A stretch of DNA of 53,896 nucleotides from Burkholderiales bacterium (lineage in GTDB: Bacteria; Pseudomonadota; Gammaproteobacteria; Burkholderiales; Burkholderiaceae_B): contig JAIXTE010000074.1 in NCBI GenBank assembly GCA_027484315.1, positions 1-53,896 on the forward strand, in the 5' to 3' direction. Both the position numbers and the translations under genes were made by a program. The notes under the pieces are model-generated. The model saw nothing but the letters and a program-made list of their open reading frames with translations. It was not told the DNA's origin and ran no database searches. Below are positions 25,356 to 33,338 of this stretch, piece after piece. The stretch's first letter is position 1, and every line of letters begins with the position of its first letter.

Positions 25356-26171
25356 ATGGAAATACTCAAAGACCCCACCACTTTGTTTCTGTTCAAACTG
25401 GCCATCACCTTTGGTTTGATGGCCAGTGGTTTCTTCGTGAACCGGGCCCTGTCCTGGTCGCTTCGCAAGCTTCATCCGTATCATCCTGAAAAAGCACGCT
25501 CCCAACTGGTGTTCCTGAAGAACCTGGTTCGCATGGCCGTATTTTTCCTGTTGATCTCTGTGTGGGCCTCTCAAATTTCCGGTGCATTTCTCAGCGTGGT
25601 GGCCATTGCAGGTGCCATGATCATCACCGGCAAGGAAGTGGTGCTCAGCCTGTTGGGCTATGTCAATATTTCATTGGCCAAACCCTTCCGAATTGGTGAT
25701 TACATTGAAATTGGTACCCAGAATGGCCGGGTCATTGACATTGACCTGCTCAGCACCAAGCTGTTTGAAATTGGCATGTCGGGGAAATACACCGGGCGGC
25801 GCCTGGCTGTGCCCAATGCCATGGTGTTGACTCAAACGATCAAGCACCTGTCGATGCTGGGCCAATTCAGCCTTTACACCATTGAAATCATCTTGCCGTT
25901 CAAGGTCGATACTGTAAAAGCTGAAGAGGTGGCGCTGCGGGTGGCCAACACCGTGTCTGCAAGTTGGCTGGAGGAAGCCGACAAATTTTTTGACCAGATT
26001 GAGGTGTCAGAGTTCGTGGATTTGCCTGGCGCAAAACCCGAGGTGTTCTGGCAAGCCTACAATGAACTGGCGCACAAAATGATTGTTCGCCTGGCTTGTC
26101 CTTTGGAAAAGCGGGGCGATGCAGAGCAAGCCATTTACAGGGGTTTCTGGCGCGAATTTGGCCCGGTTTGA
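25356..26171 (+). CDS. mechanosensitive channel of the MscS family
   Basis: 271 residues. Two or three N-terminal membrane segments (LFLFKLAITFGLMASGFFVN, MAVFFLLISVWASQI, then a pore-lining helix near residue 80-100 rich in Ala and Gly: GAFLSVVAIAGAMIITGKEVV) are followed by the MscS beta domain with SLAKPFRIGDYIEI and VPNAMVLTQTIKHLS. It would release solutes on hypo-osmotic shock. The gene begins 4 bases after the fusion gene's stop; the ribosome-binding site is weak, suggesting coupling. Confidence 0.88.
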   Translation: MEILKDPTTLFLFKLAITFGLMASGFFVNRALSWSLRKLHPYHPEKARSQLVFLKNLVRMAVFFLLISVWASQISGAFLSVVAIAGAMIITGKEVVLSLLGYVNISLAKPFRIGDYIEIGTQNGRVIDIDLLSTKLFEIGMSGKYTGRRLAVPNAMVLTQTIKHLSMLGQFSLYTIEIILPFKVDTVKAEEVALRVANTVSASWLEEADKFFDQIEVSEFVDLPGAKPEVFWQAYNELAHKMIVRLACPLEKRGDAEQAIYRGFWREFGPV

Positions 26172-26249
26172 ATTGTATGCAATACCGGGAACCTCGACGC
26201 AGAAAAGAAGGTCTACCCCCAATAATTTTTATACATTGAAAGGACATTC

Positions 26250-26828
26250 ATGACAGATTTCGCAGTTCGACCCTTGCTGGGTAATGTTTGTTTGCTGGCC
26301 GCTGCAATGCTGTTTGGCGCCACGGCCAACGCCGGCGCAGATCATGGTGCAGCAGCTCATGTTCACGGCGTGGGTGACATGGAAATTGTGCAAGACGGCA
26401 ACGGCCTGTTTATCAGCCTCATGACACCCCTCCACAATGTACTGGGATTTGAGCACACACCCAAAACTGACGCAGAAAAGGTGAAGGCAAGGCGCGTGGT
26501 TTCCCTGCTCAAAGCCAATGGGCTGTTTGCATTTTCGCCCACGGCCCAGTGCAAGCGGACTGGCCACAAACTGTATTCCGAGGTGTTGAATCCCCATTCC
26601 CATGGGCCGCAAGATGACCACCAGCACCACGATGCAGATCACGGACATTCTGACCTGCGTGCTGCCTATGAATTCGAATGTGAGTTTCCTGAAAAGCTGA
26701 AAGTGATTGAAGTACGCGCGTTTCGCCAGTTTCCAGGTTTCGAGAAAATCGAAGTGCAGGCTCTTTTCCCAAGTGGGCAAGTGGGCGCAAGCCTGACTCC
26801 GGCCAAGAATCGTCTGGAGATTCAATGA
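26250..26828 (+). CDS. ZrgA-like zinc-binding periplasmic protein (DUF2796)
   Basis: 192-residue secreted protein; signal peptide ends around TANAGA. HVHGVGDMEIVQDGNGLFISLMTP is the DUF2796 start, and a His-rich metal-binding stretch lies near residues 115-130 (HSHGPQDDHQHHDADHGH). In Vibrio the homologue ZrgA is the zinc-binding component of a Zur-controlled importer. It heads a four-gene operon here (overlap ATGA with the ATPase gene). A clear Zur box was not found in the 78-base upstream region. Confidence 0.83.
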   Translation: MTDFAVRPLLGNVCLLAAAMLFGATANAGADHGAAAHVHGVGDMEIVQDGNGLFISLMTPLHNVLGFEHTPKTDAEKVKARRVVSLLKANGLFAFSPTAQCKRTGHKLYSEVLNPHSHGPQDDHQHHDADHGHSDLRAAYEFECEFPEKLKVIEVRAFRQFPGFEKIEVQALFPSGQVGASLTPAKNRLEIQ

Positions 26829-27520
26829 CAAAGCCCGTGCTTCAGTGCCAGAACCTGGCATTCAAGTACGCCGGTAGTGGCTTTGAGTTACAGGTCCCTC
26901 AATTTTCATTGCAGGCCGGGGAAACGGTGTTTCTGGAAGGTGACAGTGGCAGTGGCAAAAGCACCCTTCTGAACCTGATGGCGGGGGTACTGTTGCCCCA
27001 GGCAGGCCATGTCAGCCTGATGGGTCAAAAGCTGAACGACTTGTCGGCCAGCCAGTGTGATGCCCTGCGGGTGGACCATGTGGGTTTTCTGTTTCAGCAA
27101 TTCAATTTGCTGACTTACCTCAGTGTGCTCGACAACGTGACCTTGCCTTGCAAGTTTTCAAAACGCCGCAGGCAACAGGCGTTGCAACAGTGCAGCAACG
27201 TGGCGCAGGCTGCGGTGAATCTGCTGGATGCGCTGGGCATGGCTGATTACCTGAAGCAGCCAGTAGGCACCTTGTCGGTAGGCCAGCAGCAGCGTGTGGC
27301 TGCGGCCCGAGCCTTAATTGGCAAGCCTGACCTGATCATTGCGGATGAACCCACCTCGGCACTGGATGAAAAACACCAGTCCCAATTTGTTCAATTGTTG
27401 GTCAAGCAGGCTGCCCAGCAGAATACGGCCGTGTTGCTGGTCAGTCATGACCCTCGGCTTGCCGAGTATTGCCAGCGCCGCGAGCACATGTCGCAATGGC
27501 AGGTGAGGGTGCAAGCGTGA
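26825..27520 (+). CDS. ABC transporter ATP-binding protein (zrg-like)
   Basis: 231 residues, MacB/LolD-type ATPase. Walker A (GDSGSGKST), Q-loop (FLFQQFN), signature ([15 protein letters not shown]; Val replaces Gly in the canonical LSGGQ), Walker B (LIIADEP) and H-loop (VSHD) are intact. Second gene of the zinc-linked operon. It would energise the permease at 27517 in a ZrgABCDE-like importer; direction of transport is inferred from the operon. Confidence 0.88.
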   Translation: MTKPVLQCQNLAFKYAGSGFELQVPQFSLQAGETVFLEGDSGSGKSTLLNLMAGVLLPQAGHVSLMGQKLNDLSASQCDALRVDHVGFLFQQFNLLTYLSVLDNVTLPCKFSKRRRQQALQQCSNVAQAAVNLLDALGMADYLKQPVGTLSVGQQQRVAAARALIGKPDLIIADEPTSALDEKHQSQFVQLLVKQAAQQNTAVLLVSHDPRLAEYCQRREHMSQWQVRVQA

Positions 27521-28815
27521 TTCAAACCCTCCTGTTGCTCGCCAGTCGAAGTGCCTTGAGCCGAAAAGCCAGTTTGCTGCTGCTCTTGCTCAGTGTGATC
27601 ACATCCACCTGCCTGTTGCTGGGCATTGACCTGGCCCGGCAAAGTGCCAAGGCCAGCTTTTCCAATGCGGTGGCTGGCACTGACCTCATTGTTGGGGCGC
27701 AAACCAGCCCGGTGTCGTTGTTGCTGTACAGCGTGTTTCGAATTGGGCAAGCCACACAGAATGTGCCGTATTCCGAATTTGAGCGCCTTGAAAAAGACCC
27801 TCGGGTAAAGCATGCCTTGCCGATAGCCCTGGGCGATTCCTATCGCGGGTTTGCCGTGGTGGGTACCAAGGCGGCGTATTTTGAGCAGTTTCTTTACGGG
27901 GCCCGACAAACGCTTCAATTTGCGGAAGGCCAGTCCTTCGAGGATTACCAGGTTGGCAAGCCAGTTGGCGTGTTGTTTCAGGCTGTACTGGGCGCCGAAG
28001 TGGCCAATCGCCTGAAGCATCAGCTGGGTGATCGAATTGCGCTAAGCCATGGCATGCAAATTCAGCAAACCGGGCCCAGCCATGCCGACAAACCCTTCAC
28101 CGTGGTTGGCATCTTGAAACCCACGGGGACGCCTGTGGACCAGAGCGTGCACATCAGCCTGGCCGGCATGGAGGCTATTCACGTGGATTGGGCCGCCGGT
28201 GTGCCGGTAGCCGGTGCTGATATTCCTGCTGAATATGTGACCAAATTCAATTTGCAGCCCAAGTCAGTCACGGCGGTGCTGCTGGGCTTGAACAACCGGG
28301 CTGGGGTGTTTCGCATGCAACGTGAACTGGAAAACCGGTCCAATGTGGCCTTGAGCGCGATTCTGCCGGGTGTGGCCTTGAGCAGTCTGTGGCAAACCGT
28401 GGGTTTGGTTGAACAGGTGCTGTTGTTCGTGGCTGCGCTGGTGGCTTTGGTCAGTGCCTTGGGCTTGGTCAGCGTGATGTTGGTGGCCTTGGGGCAACGC
28501 CGACGTGAAATGGCGGTGTTGCGTTCGGTGGGTGCCGGGCCAAGAACCGTATTCGCGCTGTTGTGCCTTGAAAGTGCGTTGGTGATGGTGGTGGGGGTTG
28601 CGTTGGGTATTGTGCTGCTTGCGTTTGCAAGTTCTGCCTTTGCGCCTTGGGTTCAGGCACAATTTGGGTTGCAGCTGGTGGCCTTGCATGAACTGAAAAC
28701 AGGCCTTGCTGCGGTGGCGGCATTTGCCGCGTTTGGCAGCCTGCTTGGAGTGGTACCCGCTGTTCAGGCCTATCGAAGCCAACTGCAGGACGGCTTGAAC
28801 CCCAGGTTGAATTGA
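27517..28815 (+). CDS. FtsX/MacB-type ABC transporter permease (zrg-like)
   Basis: 432 residues: one N-terminal membrane segment (about 12-32), a large periplasmic domain, and three C-terminal membrane segments (near residues 290-320, 345-375 and 395-420), the FtsX layout. GTG 27517 is favoured because it overlaps the ATPase stop (GTGA) and gives the natural start [24 protein letters not shown] 27496 is an alternative. The partner ATPase is encoded just upstream. Confidence 0.85.
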   Translation: MIQTLLLLASRSALSRKASLLLLLLSVITSTCLLLGIDLARQSAKASFSNAVAGTDLIVGAQTSPVSLLLYSVFRIGQATQNVPYSEFERLEKDPRVKHALPIALGDSYRGFAVVGTKAAYFEQFLYGARQTLQFAEGQSFEDYQVGKPVGVLFQAVLGAEVANRLKHQLGDRIALSHGMQIQQTGPSHADKPFTVVGILKPTGTPVDQSVHISLAGMEAIHVDWAAGVPVAGADIPAEYVTKFNLQPKSVTAVLLGLNNRAGVFRMQRELENRSNVALSAILPGVALSSLWQTVGLVEQVLLFVAALVALVSALGLVSVMLVALGQRRREMAVLRSVGAGPRTVFALLCLESALVMVVGVALGIVLLAFASSAFAPWVQAQFGLQLVALHELKTGLAAVAAFAAFGSLLGVVPAVQAYRSQLQDGLNPRLN

Positions 28816-28839
28816 AAAACTGATCAGGATTTGTAGTCG

Positions 28840-29526
28840 ATGAATATTAAAAAACTGGCCGTGCTTGGCCTGGCGGTTGCCGCACTGACTGCATTGGGTT
28901 ATGGCTTGGCGTCCCTGTTCATGGACAAACCAGGCCTTGCAGAGCAGGGCACCACTGAACTTGAAAGAACACTTGCACAACTGGGCACGGAAACTGCCGC
29001 TACGGGTAACGATTACGCTGTGGGCGACCGTTTGCCTGCAGGTGAATCCAAAAAGGCAGCTGAATTCGACCCGGCATTTCCCGAATTGCAATGGGATGAT
29101 TTGATGCCCGCAGATTGGGATCCCATGGCCGCCTTTCGCGGCATGAATATTGCAGAACTCCAGGACAACGACCCCAAAGCCCAGGAAGCCCTGGACACCA
29201 TGCGCAAGGCCTGGAATAACGCACCTGTCAATACCAAGCTTTCAGGACAGAAAGTCAGAATTCCCGGGTTTGCGATACCGGTGGAACAGAGCGACAAAGG
29301 TGTGGATGAACTTCTTTTGGTACCTTACTTTGGGGCCTGCATTCATACCCCGCCACCGCCCGCCAACCAGATCATTCATGTGAAGTTGAGCGAACCGCAA
29401 CCGGCGGTGGGTGCCATGCAGGCTTACTGGATCTGGGGTGAAATTTCTGCCCAGAAATTCAGTAGTGAACTGGGCGACGCGGCTTACATGATCAAGGCAA
29501 CCGGTATTCAACCCTACGAAGACTGA
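28840..29526 (+). CDS. DUF3299 lipoprotein-like secreted protein (zrg-like)
   Basis: 228 residues with an N-terminal hydrophobic segment (LAVLGLAVAALTALGYGLASLF) that is a signal anchor or signal peptide. The C-terminal DUF3299 domain shows GACIHTPPPPANQIIHV, the family hallmark, and IWGEISAQ. In zinc-repressed operons this protein accompanies the ZrgABC transporter; its role is not settled. Last gene of the operon, followed by an intrinsic terminator. Confidence 0.82.
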   Translation: MNIKKLAVLGLAVAALTALGYGLASLFMDKPGLAEQGTTELERTLAQLGTETAATGNDYAVGDRLPAGESKKAAEFDPAFPELQWDDLMPADWDPMAAFRGMNIAELQDNDPKAQEALDTMRKAWNNAPVNTKLSGQKVRIPGFAIPVEQSDKGVDELLLVPYFGACIHTPPPPANQIIHVKLSEPQPAVGAMQAYWIWGEISAQKFSSELGDAAYMIKATGIQPYED

Positions 29527-29542
29527 TTTCCCAATTGCCCAC

Positions 29543-29577
29543 AAAGCCGCGTTGGGAAACACTTTGCGGCTTTATTA
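29543..29577 (+). terminator. intrinsic terminator after DUF3299 gene
   Basis: AAAGCCGC (29543-29550) and GCGGCTTT (29566-29573) form an 8-base stem with a 15-base loop, followed by TTTATT. Confidence 0.65.
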
Positions 29578-29601
29578 GTAAAAACCCCTCTATTTTTATC
29601 A

Positions 29602-29673
29602 TTGACTTGGTGTGATGCTGCTCCTACCTTTACATCGGTCAATGTTACATTCGATAAAACAAACAAACGTTTG
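29602..29673 (+). promoter_or_regulatory. candidate promoter and palindromic operator
   Basis: TTGACT (29602-29607), 17 bases, TACCTT (29625-29630) resembles a sigma-70 promoter with a weak -10. Downstream lies the perfect palindrome CAAACGTTTG (29664-29673), a plausible TetR-type operator for the hydrolase gene starting at 29736. Confidence 0.4.
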
Positions 29674-29735
29674 GTAAAAGTTATCGAAAGAGAAAAGTGC
29701 GCAAAGCACCTGGTTTTCACTGGAGGAGTTGGTAC

Positions 29736-30722
29736 ATGGGCAATATGACAGCAGGCAAGGAATTCGCAGCAATGCATCACCTGGAGCTTGCGTTTCTTGA
29801 TGATGTAGCCCCAACTTACCTGCGCCTGGCCAGGCCGCCGCATGGTTTGAAAATTCGCCAGTGGAAAAACCGAAGTGCCGTGCCTTTGATCAACAAGTTG
29901 CATGCGGGCTTGTCTGGTTTGAAGCGTAAACAAGCCACCGTGCTTGACCACAAACTGGTGTGGCTGGAAGGTGGAAACCCCTTGGGGTCGCCAGTGGTAC
30001 TGTTGCACGGCTTTGCGTCCAACAAGGAAAACTGGCTGTCGCTTGTGCCATTTTTGCTGAAACAGCACCGTTTGTTCGTGCTGGATTTGCCCGGTTGGGG
30101 CGAAAGTCAGTTCAACGCCAATGTGCCGTATGGCCTGGATGATCAGGTTGCCCGGGTGGCCACGTGGATCGAACACCATGTTCCAGGACCGGTTCACCTT
30201 GTGGGCAATTCAGTGGGTGGCCTGGTTTCGGCCCTGCTGGCAGGCCGCCATGGAGACTTGGTCAAAACACTGTGCCTGATGAATCCGGCTGGCGGAAAAG
30301 GTTCAGACCACACCCGCTTTGAAGCAGGCCTGCGCGAAGGTCGCAACCCCATGATCGTGGAAAGCCTCGCGGGTGCCCACACACTGATGAGCCTGGCTGT
30401 TCACAACCGGGCCATTGCCCTGGCACTTGCGCCGGTGATGGCTCAGGACCTCATCAGCCGCCGTCATGTGAATCGCCACCTGTTTCACCAGATGTTTGTG
30501 AACGCACCCAACCCGGATGGTCCCGGTATGTCCGCCACCCGCGCGCCCACATTGATCATGTGGGGTAAAAAGGACCGACTTGTACATTACACCGGCGCTT
30601 ACACCTACCAGGCCATTATTCCGCATGCAGATGTGGTACTTTTTGACGAAGTCGGGCACTTGCCCATGGTTGAAATTCCGATCCGCACAGCCAAAGCCTT
30701 GCAGGAGTTTTGGTCCGCTTGA
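29736..30722 (+). CDS. alpha/beta hydrolase
   Basis: 328-residue alpha/beta-hydrolase with oxyanion-hole HGFASNKENW, nucleophile elbow GNSVGGLVSA, an acidic residue in MWGKKDRLVHY and catalytic His in DEVGHLPMVE. Start 29736 (MGNMTAGKEF) is chosen because GGAGGAG lies 8 bases upstream; ATG 29697 has none. It is related to lipases and meta-cleavage product hydrolases, but substrate is not assignable. A palindromic operator-like site is upstream, and a small lipoprotein gene follows. Confidence 0.85.
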   Translation: MGNMTAGKEFAAMHHLELAFLDDVAPTYLRLARPPHGLKIRQWKNRSAVPLINKLHAGLSGLKRKQATVLDHKLVWLEGGNPLGSPVVLLHGFASNKENWLSLVPFLLKQHRLFVLDLPGWGESQFNANVPYGLDDQVARVATWIEHHVPGPVHLVGNSVGGLVSALLAGRHGDLVKTLCLMNPAGGKGSDHTRFEAGLREGRNPMIVESLAGAHTLMSLAVHNRAIALALAPVMAQDLISRRHVNRHLFHQMFVNAPNPDGPGMSATRAPTLIMWGKKDRLVHYTGAYTYQAIIPHADVVLFDEVGHLPMVEIPIRTAKALQEFWSA

Positions 30723-30747
30723 TCGCACAACAAGGGGAATTTGAAGC

Positions 30748-31041
30748 ATGAATATTCGTCAAGCCTGTTTCGCAGGCGCTCTTGCATGTCTGCTGGCTGC
30801 GTGCGGGCAAAACCTGAATGGAGTCTACAAAGACGACCTTGGTTTGCAAAAATATGAGTTCCAGGGAAATGGGACTGTGTATGTGTCAACCATGGGTGTG
30901 ACACGGGAAGCCGCCTACACCGTGGAAGACAAAAAAGTCAAAATCACCAAAGACGGTGACACCCTGATTTATGACCTGAATGAGGACGGCACCATCAAAG
31001 GGCCTTTGGGCATGACTTTGAAGCCTGAACCCGCCAAGTAA
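30748..31041 (+). CDS. small lipoprotein, hypothetical
   Basis: 97 residues. Signal peptide with lipobox LLAAC (Cys19), then a compact beta-rich domain (NGVYKDDLGLQKYEFQGNG, MGVTREAAYTVEDKKVKITKDGDTLIYDL) that resembles small lipocalin-like or repeat-beta lipoproteins. AAGGGGA precedes the ATG. It is 25 bases after the hydrolase and is closed by a good terminator. Function unknown. Confidence 0.78.
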   Translation: MNIRQACFAGALACLLAACGQNLNGVYKDDLGLQKYEFQGNGTVYVSTMGVTREAAYTVEDKKVKITKDGDTLIYDLNEDGTIKGPLGMTLKPEPAK

Positions 31042-31065
31042 ACCCAATCCCAGACCCAATACTGA

Positions 31066-31091
31066 AACCCGCTCCAGCAGCGGGTTTTTTT
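31066..31091 (+). terminator. intrinsic terminator
   Basis: AACCCGCT, loop CCAGC, AGCGGGTT, then TTTTT. It closes the hydrolase-lipoprotein unit. Confidence 0.9.
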
Positions 31092-31144
31092 ACGTCCCAT
31101 ACAAAAGTATTAATTCGATATTGGTGTGTTTTTCCGCCTCTTTT

Positions 31145-31158
31145 CCCCCAATTGGGGG
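31145..31158. promoter_or_regulatory. palindromic site CCCCCAATTGGGGG
   Basis: A perfect 14-base palindrome 81 bases before the small ORF that heads the chemosensory operon. A close relative (TACCCCAATTAGGGG) lies at 43070, upstream of the histidine-kinase gene. The 7-2-7 symmetry resembles NarL/FixJ-type binding sites, but the cognate regulator is unknown. Confidence 0.5.
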
Positions 31159-31185
31159 CGAGGCAATCGGCGCACACTTTGCGAA

Positions 31186-31210
31186 AGCGTGAAATTTTCA
31201 AATTCACGCT
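31186..31210. promoter_or_regulatory. inverted repeat upstream of chemosensory operon
   Basis: AGCGTGAA and TTCACGCT are separated by 9 bases (31194-31202). It sits between the G/C palindrome and the small ORF and may be a second operator or an RNA hairpin in the leader. Confidence 0.45.
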
Positions 31211-31239
31211 GTTTACAAAAAAGTTCGTCGGAGAACACG

Positions 31240-31428
31240 ATGCACGGCCCACCCATCCGCTTTTTACAACTGCTCCACCAATGGGCAGCAACCACATACC
31301 TCACGGTGCGCAGCACCTTGAGTTCTGGATGGTATGAGGCGTTTGAGCATTCTCCTGCGGCGGTCGAAGTGCCCATGTGTCCGGTGAAACAACTGATAGG
31401 AAAATCGGTTCATGAAAAAACACAATAA
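31240..31428 (+). CDS. possible small protein heading the chemosensory operon
   Basis: 62 residues ([20 protein letters not shown]...) with a GGAG 8 bases before the ATG. Its stop lies 17 bases inside the next gene (31412), so the two would be translationally coupled. It has one mildly hydrophobic region and no recognised family. It could be a leader peptide or a genuine small component; coding evidence is limited to the start signals and overlap. Confidence 0.4.
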   Translation: MHGPPIRFLQLLHQWAATTYLTVRSTLSSGWYEAFEHSPAAVEVPMCPVKQLIGKSVHEKTQ

Positions 31429-32611
31429 AAATTCATCTCAGAACCTGGCCTCGCTACCAATAGCCTTGGGGCTGGGGGCCTTCGCTTTGTTGCTGGGCGC
31501 AGCCTTCCTGACTGCTAGCGCATGGTCAATGGTGTTGGGTTTGGGCGCTGTTGCGCTCGCCGCAGCAGGAACTTCGTTTGCCCAGAAGCCGAAAACCGGG
31601 GCCTTGATGGCTCAAATCCTGTCGCTGAATGCACAACTGGAGCTGGCAAAAAAATCAGGCGAGGCAGATGCCGAGTTGCAGCGCATGGCCAGCACCTGGG
31701 TGCCGACCTTGAACAGCCAGCTGGGTACTGCCAATTCGCAGATGGAAATGGGAATTGTGAATTTGGCAGAGGCCTTTTCTGAAATCCACAGCAAATTGAA
31801 TGACACGGTGGCCGTGGCCACCGATGCCGCCAGCGTATTGGGCAACACGTCAAGCGGCGGAAATGGATTGGCCGATCACGTGGCGGACAGCCTGAACGAA
31901 ATACTGAGCAGCATTCGCAATTCCTTCGATGAGAAGGCCACCATCATGCAGGAAGTTAAAGGCTTTATTTCCTCCACCGAAGAGTTGGCGAAGATGGCTG
32001 CGTCAGTGGAAACACTGGCAGCGCGTACCAATTTGCTGGCACTGAATGCCGCCATTGAGGCAGCACGTGCGGGTGAAGAAGGCCGTGGCTTCTCGATTGT
32101 GGCTGACGAGGTTCGAAAGCTGTCCATGTTGTCTGCGGAAACTGGTGTGAAGATTCGCCAGCGCGTGCAGCTGATTGCCACGGCGGCCAAACGCGCAGGG
32201 GATGGGGCTGCTCGCATGGAAGCCACAGACGAAAAAGTGTTGAGCCAGGCCAGTGAAACCTTGCATGGTGTGGTTTCCCAATTTGAACTGGTGACCGGCC
32301 CCCTGCACCAGGCCAGTGAAAAAATCATTGCCAATACCAACCAGGTGTCTTCGAGCTTGAACAATGCCGTGGTGCATTTCCAGTTTCAGGACCGTGTGTC
32401 GCAGATATTGGGTCATGTGCAAGAGAGCCTGAACCAGATGAAGGGCCAGCTTGGCACGGGTGTGGAGTCCTTGAATGTGACGGCCCTGATGCACGAACTG
32501 GAACGCAAATACACCATGGCCGAAGAGCGAACCAACCATGGAAGCCCGGGGGCTAAAGTCATGGCTGAATCCAAGTCAAGCAGTGCTTCCGACGAATTGA
32601 CCTTTTTCTAA
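31412..32611 (+). CDS. methyl-accepting chemotaxis-like membrane protein
   Basis: 399 residues. Two adjoining N-terminal membrane segments (about residues 14-52) with almost no periplasmic loop, then a coiled-coil signalling domain carrying the conserved hairpin tip [34 protein letters not shown]. The C-terminal part ([19 protein letters not shown]) resembles the CheZ-like or dual-function tail seen in receptors of this operon type. It senses a membrane or cytoplasmic signal and acts through CheA and CheW encoded downstream. Confidence 0.87.
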   Translation: MKKHNKNSSQNLASLPIALGLGAFALLLGAAFLTASAWSMVLGLGAVALAAAGTSFAQKPKTGALMAQILSLNAQLELAKKSGEADAELQRMASTWVPTLNSQLGTANSQMEMGIVNLAEAFSEIHSKLNDTVAVATDAASVLGNTSSGGNGLADHVADSLNEILSSIRNSFDEKATIMQEVKGFISSTEELAKMAASVETLAARTNLLALNAAIEAARAGEEGRGFSIVADEVRKLSMLSAETGVKIRQRVQLIATAAKRAGDGAARMEATDEKVLSQASETLHGVVSQFELVTGPLHQASEKIIANTNQVSSSLNNAVVHFQFQDRVSQILGHVQESLNQMKGQLGTGVESLNVTALMHELERKYTMAEERTNHGSPGAKVMAESKSSSASDELTFF

Positions 32612-32632
32612 AACTTGAGAATGAGTAGCAAT

Positions 32633-32998
32633 ATGAGCAAAACCGTACTGATTGTGGATGACTCCACCTCGTTGCGCCAAGTGGTGGCAATGACTTTGAA
32701 AAGCCAGGGCTTTGAGGTGGTTGAGGGCTGTGACGGCAAAGACGCCCTGACCAAGCTGGATGGCCGAAAAATCAACCTGATCGTCAGTGACCTGAACATG
32801 CCCAACATGGATGGCCTGACCTTTGTACGCGAAGTCAAAAAACTGGCGGCGTACAAATTTGTGCCCATCATCATGCTGACCACCGAATCGGATGAAAAGC
32901 TGAAGTCCGAGGGGCAGTCCGCCGGACTGAAAGCCTGGATGGTCAAGCCATTCAAGCCTGAGCAGATGATTGCAGCCGTCAACAAACTGGTGGCTTGA
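32633..32998 (+). CDS. CheY-like response regulator
   Basis: 121-residue single-domain receiver. The acid pocket (VDDS near residue 8-11), phospho-acceptor in IVSDLNMPNMDG, the switch Thr in IIMLTTES and Lys in WMVKPFKPEQM are all intact. Start 32633 gives MSKTVLIVDDS; alternatives at 32615 (TTG) and 32621 would add up to six residues. It sits between receptor and STAS genes and would be phosphorylated by the CheA encoded at 33339. Confidence 0.92.
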   Translation: MSKTVLIVDDSTSLRQVVAMTLKSQGFEVVEGCDGKDALTKLDGRKINLIVSDLNMPNMDGLTFVREVKKLAAYKFVPIIMLTTESDEKLKSEGQSAGLKAWMVKPFKPEQMIAAVNKLVA

Positions 32999-33020
32999 TA
33001 AGCCACAAAGGACAATCCAG

Positions 33021-33335
33021 ATGGACAGCCAGATTGATTATCAGCAGGACGAAAGCCTGCACACACAGCTGAGTTTGCAGACCCTCACCATTGCAGATTG
33101 TGCAGCCCTGGTCGATGAAATTCGACAATCGCTTAGCAAGGGAATCGATGTGGTTCTTGATCTGAGCAATTGTCAGGAAGTGGACACCACGGGTATGCAA
33201 TTGTTGGTGACCATTCAAAACGATCCCGCAGTGAATTTGCGCGTGCATTGGACCAAACCCTCTGAAGTGGTGGCCATGAAGGCCGCACGACTCGGTGTGC
33301 AATCCTGGATCAACGCTGGCTTTCTGGAGAACTAA
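33021..33335 (+). CDS. STAS-domain protein
   Basis: 104 residues with the STAS fold of anti-sigma-factor antagonists: VVLDLSNCQEVDTTGMQLLVTIQND is the core, including the helix-start Thr/Ser region that is phosphorylated in SpoIIAA-like proteins (here DTTG). AAAGGAC precedes ATG 33021; an upstream in-frame start at 32970 overlaps cheY. STAS genes next to cheA are seen in alternative chemosensory systems; the partner is unknown. Confidence 0.85.
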   Translation: MDSQIDYQQDESLHTQLSLQTLTIADCAALVDEIRQSLSKGIDVVLDLSNCQEVDTTGMQLLVTIQNDPAVNLRVHWTKPSEVVAMKAARLGVQSWINAGFLEN

Positions 33336-33338
33336 GGC

